Origin: an uncultured Verrucomicrobiota bacterium | Lineage (GTDB): Bacteria > Verrucomicrobiota > Kiritimatiellia > RFP12 > UBA1067 | Direction: 5' to 3' | Assembly (NCBI GenBank): GCA_945613785.1 | Contig: CALZAJ010000035.1 | Span: 1 to 10,842, forward strand | Length of the DNA: 10,842 nt | Shown here: one piece after another, positions 6,777 through 10,842 of the stretch | How positions within the stretch are numbered: position 1 is the first letter of the stretch | Layout of the letters: each line of letters begins with the position of its first letter | Notes under the pieces: model-generated | Database searches by the model: none | What the model saw: only the letters and a program-made list of their open reading frames with translations | What the model was told of the DNA's origin: nothing | Position numbers and translations under genes: made by a program

Positions 6777-8350
6777 GCCTTCCCCTCCCGCTCGTAGTCG
6801 TAGGCGAATTCCGTCGGACCCTTTCGGACAATGCGCAGGTCAATGGTCCGCCCCGGTTCGATGATATGGACAAATTTCATCTTCTTCACGCAGCGGAGGG
6901 GCTCACGGACGCCGAACGCGCGCCGCACGCACCGCTCGGCAAATCCCAGCTGCACGACCCCCGGCAACACCGGCGCATCCGGGAAATGGCCCTGGAAATA
7001 CGGTGCGGATGCCTCGAACTCCAACTTGGCGACGAACGCCCCTTCCGTCTTCACCACGTCCCACATGCGCGGATCGACCAGCGACGACTCCAGGAGCCGC
7101 ACGATCTCGGAGGCCAACACCTTCCCCTGCGGATTCCGCGGCAATTCGCTCACAATCCTGAACTTCTTCGGCACCGTCCCCTTCGGAAAGATCGGCAACA
7201 TCAGCTTCCGCAGCTCAAGCGCCGTCACCCCGCCGACTCGGCAGGACCCGCTCACCAGCACCGCTCCCAGTTGCGGACCGCGGTCCCCCTGCAGGACGGC
7301 CAGGGCGGCCTCCTTAAATCCGAGGCCGCGGATCGCCTCTTCCATTTCGGCAAGATTCACACGCTCCTCGTTGATCTTTACAAGGCGGTCGACGCGTCCC
7401 TTGAGCTCGAAGGAGCGTCCATCCGCCGCCATGTCAACGGCGTCGCCCATCAGGTAGGTGCGCTTGAACGAAAACGGCGAACGGACGAGCAACTGGCCGC
7501 CCTTGACCGACACCTTGACGGGCGCGAACGTCTCCCAGAGTCCGTCTCCGCGGCGCGACGCCACGCCACCCGTCTCGGTCGAGCCATAGATCTGCCGCGG
7601 TTCGAGTCCGAACACGGACTTCGTCCGCTGCGAGACATCCTTCGTCAGCATCGCCCCGCTGGTGATGATCTCCACGCAGTTCTGAGGGACGTCATACTGG
7701 TCCGCATAAGCCGTGAATCGATCGAGGAAGCTCGGCGTCGTCACCAAAAAGACCTTCTCGGACGCCTTCATCTTCGCAATGAGCGATTCCGGCGTCAGAA
7801 TGACTTCAGGATCGACCTCCCATCCCAACGCCTTCGGCAACATCACCCGCCAGAGCGTCCCATACATGTGACACGGGTCGATGGTGGCCAGAAGATGAAT
7901 TGTTTGAGTGGTCGCTTGGTCGATCGGCTGACCGTTCGACCAGAAGGATGAATAAAACTCCTTGTGAAACGCAACCTCTTTCGCCAGGCTCTCGAACGTC
8001 TTAACGATCTCCTTCGACTTCCCGGTCGAGCCGGAGGTGTGGAAGACGACGGAGAAGCGACGGTCGCGAACGCGCTTCTCGACGAAGAACGTGGTCGCGA
8101 TGACCAGAAGAGAGAGTGCGGACGTCAGCACCCAGAGGCGCGGACCCGAGAGGCACGAGCCGAGCGCGATGTTCACGGCCGTGACCAGCGCCAATAAAAA
8201 GAACCAGACCCACGTGAGGCGTCGGCAATAGGTCTCGGCGCCGTCCGGCAGAATGCCGTCCGACACGCGCTCGGCGAAACGCAAGCATAAGGGCTTCCGC
8301 CCCGGCAGGAGCGAAAGCCCGAATAGCACTGCGAAGATCGCCGCGAGCAT
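6749..8350 (-). CDS. Three-domain fusion: ApeG-like membrane segment, acyl/aryl-ACP ligase, ApeI/FabZ-like dehydratase
   Basis: A 533-residue fusion. Residues 1-95 carry membrane helices (about 1-16, 46-66, 70-90) with LCLRFAERVSDGILPDGAET (21-40) and YCRRLTWVW, matching the C-terminal half of ApeG/COG4648 proteins. Residues 98-425 are an adenylate-forming ligase: P-loop HTSGSTGKSK (104-113), YGSTET (255-260), GDAVD (302-306), GRVDRLVKINEERVNL (318-333) and catalytic Lys410 in PRNPQGK. The P-loop comes only about 10 residues after the last helix, so the usual N-terminal subdomain is missing. Residues 440-533 are a hot-dog dehydratase with catalytic-type His455 in FQGHFPDAPVLPG (452-464). The expected roles are loading an acyl or aryl starter onto a neighbouring ACP and dehydrating the growing 3-hydroxyacyl chain, at the inner membrane. 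It starts 1 nt after the ACP2 stop. The Glu/Asp expected after PGVxQL is Gly469. Confidence 0.88.
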   Translation of the reverse strand: MLAAIFAVLFGLSLLPGRKPLCLRFAERVSDGILPDGAETYCRRLTWVWFFLLALVTAVNIALGSCLSGPRLWVLTSALSLLVIATTFFVEKRVRDRRFSVVFHTSGSTGKSKEIVKTFESLAKEVAFHKEFYSSFWSNGQPIDQATTQTIHLLATIDPCHMYGTLWRVMLPKALGWEVDPEVILTPESLIAKMKASEKVFLVTTPSFLDRFTAYADQYDVPQNCVEIITSGAMLTKDVSQRTKSVFGLEPRQIYGSTETGGVASRRGDGLWETFAPVKVSVKGGQLLVRSPFSFKRTYLMGDAVDMAADGRSFELKGRVDRLVKINEERVNLAEMEEAIRGLGFKEAALAVLQGDRGPQLGAVLVSGSCRVGGVTALELRKLMLPIFPKGTVPKKFRIVSELPRNPQGKVLASEIVRLLESSLVDPRMWDVVKTEGAFVAKLEFEASAPYFQGHFPDAPVLPGVVQLGFAERCVRRAFGVREPLRCVKKMKFVHIIEPGRTIDLRIVRKGPTEFAYDYEREGKACSSGILAF

Positions 8351-8351
8351 C

Positions 8352-8597
8352 TTAGGAGTTCACAAGCTTCGAGACGGCCTTGGTGACATCGCCGAGCGTG
8401 CGGATTTCCTTGAAGTCAGCGGGATTGACCTTCTTGCCGGTCTCCTGCTGAAGACGGACGACGAGGTCGACGGCATCGATCGAGTCGAGGTCGAGCTCGG
8501 TGAAAAGATTCGTCTCGGGCGTCAGCGTGGCGACATCAACCTCGAAATCCTCGGCGAGAATGTTCTTGATCGTCGTTTCGATTTCCTGATCCGTCAT
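8352..8597 (-). CDS. Acyl carrier protein 2 (ApeF-like)
   Basis: An 81-residue acidic carrier protein of standard ACP length. The phosphopantetheine attachment site is Ser39 in LDLDSIDAVDLV (35-46). The next helix, VVRLQQETGKKV, is typical of an ACP. Its start overlaps the ACP1 stop by 4 bp (ATGA) and its stop is 1 nt before the fusion gene, so all three should be translated in coupled fashion. Two different ACPs in a row next to a ligase and dehydratase is the arrangement of aryl-polyene clusters (ApeE/ApeF). A housekeeping fatty-acid ACP is less likely, because no fab gene is adjacent. Confidence 0.92.
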   Translation of the reverse strand: MTDQEIETTIKNILAEDFEVDVATLTPETNLFTELDLDSIDAVDLVVRLQQETGKKVNPADFKEIRTLGDVTKAVSKLVNS

Positions 8598-8857
8598 GAC
8601 TTGTTACCCTCCACGTAGTCGGCCAGCGTCTTGACCGAGTAAAAAATCTGCTTGTTGTCGGCGGGATTCTTGGAGAACGTGATGCCGAACGCCTTCTTCA
8701 CCGCCATACCGAGTTCAAGGGCGTCGATCGAGTCGAGCCCGAGCCCCTCACCAAACAACGGAGCTTCGGTCTCAATGTCACTCGGGGACACGTCCTCGAG
8801 ATCGAGACTGGAAACGACCAGCTCCTTGATTTTCGCTATTGTCTCTTCAGTTGCCAT
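8594..8857 (-). CDS. Acyl carrier protein 1 (ApeE-like)
   Basis: An 87-residue carrier protein with phosphopantetheine Ser43 in GLGLDSIDALEL (38-49). It is preceded by FGEGLG and followed by FGITFSKNPADNKQIFYSVK, a longer helix II-III region than in AcpP and typical of aryl-polyene and other specialised ACPs. It diverges strongly from the downstream ACP2, so the two probably have distinct tasks, for example starter loading and chain elongation. A Shine-Dalgarno-like AGGGGGTAGAGG lies in the 22-bp gap after the fmt stop, which argues for co-transcription with fmt. Confidence 0.92.
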   Translation of the reverse strand: MATEETIAKIKELVVSSLDLEDVSPSDIETEAPLFGEGLGLDSIDALELGMAVKKAFGITFSKNPADNKQIFYSVKTLADYVEGNKS

Positions 8858-8879
8858 AAAGCCTCTACCCCCTACTCAA

Positions 8880-9893
8880 CTACGCCTTCAAAAACACGTC
8901 CTCACCCGAGACCAGCTGACGCCCGCGAAGGAACGAGGCACCATCCATCTGCGAACCGCCTTCGGGCTTCAGCTCGGACAGCAGCAAGGCGGTGTCGCCG
9001 CACTTCACCACCGGGCCCGTACCACGGAGGCCCGACCCCTTGATGCGGGTCGTGATGAGCTTGAGAACCGTGCCCGGTGCGGTTTCGCGCCAGCCAGGTT
9101 CCATCTTCTTGACGATCTCGGCGTGCATAATTGCGACGCGGCCCGAATTCCCCTTCTTGCGGAAGCGCTCAGGCAGGAAGGTATAGCAGCCCGGCCACGG
9201 AGAATAGGCGCGGATCTTGCGTTCGGTCACGAGCACGGGGGCCGACCAGTCGATCAGACCGTCCGTCTTCTTCAGCTTCTTCGCGTAAGTCGCATCCTCA
9301 TGATTCTGCTCGACCGGCGGAGGAAGCTGATTGTTGTTCATCAGGACCAGCGCCTTCGCAAGCGTCACGCCGCCAGCCACTGCCAGTTCGTCCATGAGCT
9401 CGCCGCCCGTCACGTCGGAATAGATCGGCTCGTAGCTCTGCATCAGGATCGGACCGTCATCCATGCCGATGCCCATGCGCATCACCGTGACGCCCGTCAG
9501 ACGGTCGCCTGCCGCAAGGGCGGCGACCACGGGGGACGCGCCGCGATACTTGGGCAAGAGCGAGAAGTGACAGTTCACACAACCGAAGAGCGGCATCTTG
9601 AGAAGCGGCTCCTTGAGGAACTGCCCGTAGGCGACGACCACAATCACGTCTGGACGCCAGGCATAAAGCTGAGCCATGGCGACGGGATCGTTGACGTTCT
9701 CAGGGGAGATGACGTCGGTGATGCCGCGGCTCATCGCGAAGGCCTTGCAAGGACACGGCGTGAGCGTCTTTCCGCGGCCCGCCGGACGGTCAGGCTGCGT
9801 AACGACACCAACAACCGACAACTCCTGCTCACGCATGATCGCGCGCAGACAAGTCGCCGAAGCGGCCGAAGATCCCATGAAAACAATGCGCAT
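8880..9893 (-). CDS. fmt: Methionyl-tRNA formyltransferase
   Basis: A 337-residue cytoplasmic enzyme that formylates Met-tRNA(fMet) from 10-formyl-THF for translation initiation. It starts with the classic MRIVFMGSS. Motifs: VTQPDRPAGRGKTLTPCPCK (31-50); VVVAYGQFL (85-93); and the catalytic segment N107-C-H109 with FSLLPKYRGASP (110-121), followed by GVTVMRMGIGMDDGPI (134-149) with catalytic Asp145. The C-terminal tRNA-binding OB domain covers about 210-330, including IRAYSPWPGCYTF. It is slightly longer than the E. coli enzyme (about 315). The usual partner gene def is not adjacent; instead fmt heads the operon with the ACP and ligase genes. A perfect extended -10 ends 8 nt before the ATG and there is no Shine-Dalgarno, so its mRNA is predicted to be leaderless. 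Confidence 0.96.
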   Translation of the reverse strand: MRIVFMGSSAASATCLRAIMREQELSVVGVVTQPDRPAGRGKTLTPCPCKAFAMSRGITDVISPENVNDPVAMAQLYAWRPDVIVVVAYGQFLKEPLLKMPLFGCVNCHFSLLPKYRGASPVVAALAAGDRLTGVTVMRMGIGMDDGPILMQSYEPIYSDVTGGELMDELAVAGGVTLAKALVLMNNNQLPPPVEQNHEDATYAKKLKKTDGLIDWSAPVLVTERKIRAYSPWPGCYTFLPERFRKKGNSGRVAIMHAEIVKKMEPGWRETAPGTVLKLITTRIKGSGLRGTGPVVKCGDTALLLSELKPEGGSQMDGASFLRGRQLVSGEDVFLKA

Positions 9894-9901
9894 TTCGGAA
9901 T

Positions 9902-9910
9902 ATTATATCA
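9902..9910 (-). promoter_or_regulatory. Extended -10 promoter of the fmt-ACP-ligase-LolA operon
   Basis: On the minus strand TGATATAAT is a perfect extended -10. Only 8 nt (ATTCCGAA) separate it from the fmt ATG at 9893, so the transcript should begin within about 0-2 nt of the start codon. No -35 match is visible at 16-18 nt. It is the exact inverted copy of the divergent glycosyltransferase promoter at 9943-9951. Confidence 0.72.
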
Positions 9911-9942
9911 AAAATGCGTCCTATCCGTCCTAGCACATATTG

Positions 9943-9951
9943 TGATATAAT
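9943..9951 (+). promoter_or_regulatory. Extended -10 promoter of the divergent glycosyltransferase
   Basis: TGATATAAT ends 10 nt before the ATG at 9962, so transcription is predicted to start about 3-4 nt before the start codon. The intervening TTCTTCGCCC has no Shine-Dalgarno. Just upstream, CACA-TAT-TGTG (9934-9944) is a short inverted repeat that overlaps the TG of this element, and GTCCTA occurs twice (9918-9923 and 9927-9932). Confidence 0.7.
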
Positions 9952-9961
9952 TTCTTCGCCC

Positions 9962-10720
9962 ATGAAGGTCAGCATCATCACGGTTTCCTACAATGCGAAG
10001 AATACGATCGGAGCCACGATCGCAAGCGTTCTCTCGCAGCGTGATGCTGAAATCGAGTACATCGTCGTGGACGGCGGTTCGACGGACGGCACCCGCGAGT
10101 TGATTGCGGAACAACTGTCCAAACCAAACACCATCGCCTCCCGATGGATCTCCGAAAAAGACCAGGGGATGTACGACGCCCTCAACAAGGGCATCGCGAT
10201 GGCGACGGGAGACATCGTCGGCATCCTCAACGCGGACGACGTCTTTGAAGACCCCTACACCGTCGCGGGAATTGCCGCGGCCTTTGACGAGAAGACGGAT
10301 GCGACGTATGCGGACATTCTCTTTGCGCGTGGCGACAAGACGTTCCGCTATTACTCCGCCAGACGGTGGAAGCCCTGGATGCACCACATCGGCTACATGC
10401 CTCCACATCCGAGCGTCTACATCCGCCGCGAAATCTTTGCCCGACTGGGCGGCTACAAGCTGGGCTACAAAATCAGCGCCGACTTCGAACTGATGGTCCG
10501 CTATTTCTGCAAGGCACGCATTCGGACCAAATACCTGCCGCGGTGCGTCGTCCAGATGAGTCTCGGCGGCATGTCCACCGCGGGATGGAAAGCGAACATC
10601 CTCCTGAACCGCGAGAACGTCCGCGCAAACCGCGAAAACGGCTATTTCAGTTGCTTCGCAATGATGCTCCCGAAGTACGCCTACAAGATCCTTGGCTACA
10701 TCTTCAAGAAAAAGCGCTAA
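9962..10720 (+). CDS. Family 2 glycosyltransferase (WcaA/WcaE-like)
   Basis: A 252-residue GT-A fold transferase that would add a sugar from a nucleotide-sugar donor to a glycan acceptor, probably at the cytoplasmic face of the inner membrane. The ATG at 9962 is chosen because MKVSIITVSYN is the canonical GT2 beginning; an in-frame ATG at 9914 lies upstream of the promoter. Motifs: VDGGSTDGT (36-44), SEKDQGMYDALNKGI (64-78), the metal-binding NADD (90-93, DXD-like), PPHPSVYIRR (147-156), ISADFELMVRY (171-181, likely catalytic Asp) and MSLGGMS (199-205). This set is common in exopolysaccharide and LPS side-chain transferases of the WcaE kind. The C-terminus is basic (FKKKR), suggesting peripheral membrane contact. 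It is transcribed away from fmt; donor and acceptor cannot be told, though the WecA-like initiator 5 kb away is a possible partner. Confidence 0.93.
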   Translation: MKVSIITVSYNAKNTIGATIASVLSQRDAEIEYIVVDGGSTDGTRELIAEQLSKPNTIASRWISEKDQGMYDALNKGIAMATGDIVGILNADDVFEDPYTVAGIAAAFDEKTDATYADILFARGDKTFRYYSARRWKPWMHHIGYMPPHPSVYIRREIFARLGGYKLGYKISADFELMVRYFCKARIRTKYLPRCVVQMSLGGMSTAGWKANILLNRENVRANRENGYFSCFAMMLPKYAYKILGYIFKKKR

Positions 10721-10735
10721 GCCCTTCCGCTCGCG

Positions 10736-10842
10736 GCTCACACGCTCATTTTTCCATCTTGGCCTGACTGGCACACTTTAGACAAGCTATGGATTAAGCA
10801 AGGGGTATTTTGCTGGACATCCCCCAGTTTTTTGAGCCTGAA
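10736..10842 (-). other. Possible 3' end of an unrecognised minus-strand gene entering from the right edge
   Basis: After the glycosyltransferase stop the base composition shifts to lower GC. One minus-strand frame is open from the right edge for more than 30 codons (beginning FRLKKLGDVQQN and ending QDGKMSV) before a TGA near 10738-10736. One plus-strand frame is also open over the same stretch, with no start codon. I do not recognise either product. No inverted repeat or intrinsic terminator is convincing here, so this may equally be non-coding. Confidence 0.2.

Noticed and set aside
8652..9950. Plus-strand frame of 432 codons opposite fmt and ACP1
   Set aside because: Antisense shadow; no recognisable domain, while the minus strand encodes intact fmt and ACP.
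9914..9961. Upstream in-frame ATG giving a 16-residue N-terminal extension of the glycosyltransferase
   Set aside because: GT2 proteins begin with the MKVSIITVSYN strand, and the extended -10 lies downstream of this ATG.
10721..10760. Possible terminator after the glycosyltransferase
   Set aside because: Only a CCG-CTCG-CGG stem of 3 bp and a T5 run some distance away; too weak to call.
9908..10774. Minus-strand frame of 288 codons opposite the glycosyltransferase
   Set aside because: Antisense shadow of a GT2 gene with all its motifs; no family motif of its own.
10768..10785. Sigma-54-like TGGCAC near the right edge
   Set aside because: The expected TTGC -12 element is missing at the required spacing.

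Overview
The window (10,842 bp, GC-rich, dense coding) comes from a Gram-negative bacterium. An exosortase, a LolA-like periplasmic carrier, aryl-polyene-type lipid genes and a secreted GH84 glycosidase together suggest the PVC superphylum, perhaps Kiritimatiellota, Verrucomicrobiota or Lentisphaerota. That placement is inference from gene content; there is no phylogenetic marker analysis here. Almost everything is on the minus strand; only the last complete gene, a glycosyltransferase, is on the plus strand.

Layout, left to right. (1) 1-1123, minus: a secreted GH84 beta-N-acetylglucosaminidase, cut by the left edge. Its leader carries a perfect 17-bp palindrome. (2) 1207-2505, minus: a short-form malic enzyme, preceded by an AT-rich leader with a four-unit 8-bp tandem repeat. 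(3) 2572-4473 and 4470-5972, minus, coupled by a 4-bp ATGA overlap: a WecA/TagO-type polyprenyl-phosphate sugar-1-phosphate transferase with a FlaA1-like C-terminal module, and upstream of it an exosortase fused to EpsI. These form a cell-surface polysaccharide / protein-sorting unit. (4) 6070-6155, minus: tRNA-Tyr(GTA) with its own promoter and a UUCG terminator. (5) 6216-9893, minus: a compact operon of fmt, two acyl carrier proteins, a three-domain fusion (ApeG-like membrane segment, acyl-ACP ligase, FabZ/ApeI-like dehydratase) and a LolA-like protein. (6) 9962-10720, plus: a GT2 glycosyltransferase divergent from fmt. The final ~120 bp are of different character and may hold the tail of another gene.

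The most interesting region is 6216-8857. Tandem ACPs, an acyl-activating ligase, a hot-dog dehydratase, the ApeG-type membrane segment and a LolA-like carrier are the diagnostic parts of aryl-polyene (APE/flexirubin-like) clusters. Here three of them are welded into one 533-residue protein in which the ligase lacks most of its usual N-terminal part. No ketosynthase, ketoreductase, thioesterase, acyltransferase or MMPL exporter is in the window, so the pathway is split or reduced.

A second theme is promoter architecture. The exosortase, fmt and glycosyltransferase genes each have a near-perfect extended -10 (TGnTATAAT) only 8-12 nt before the ATG and no Shine-Dalgarno sequence, which predicts leaderless or nearly leaderless mRNAs. 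Internal operon genes such as ACP1 and the LolA gene do have Shine-Dalgarno sequences. The tRNA promoter shares the same extended -10 form.
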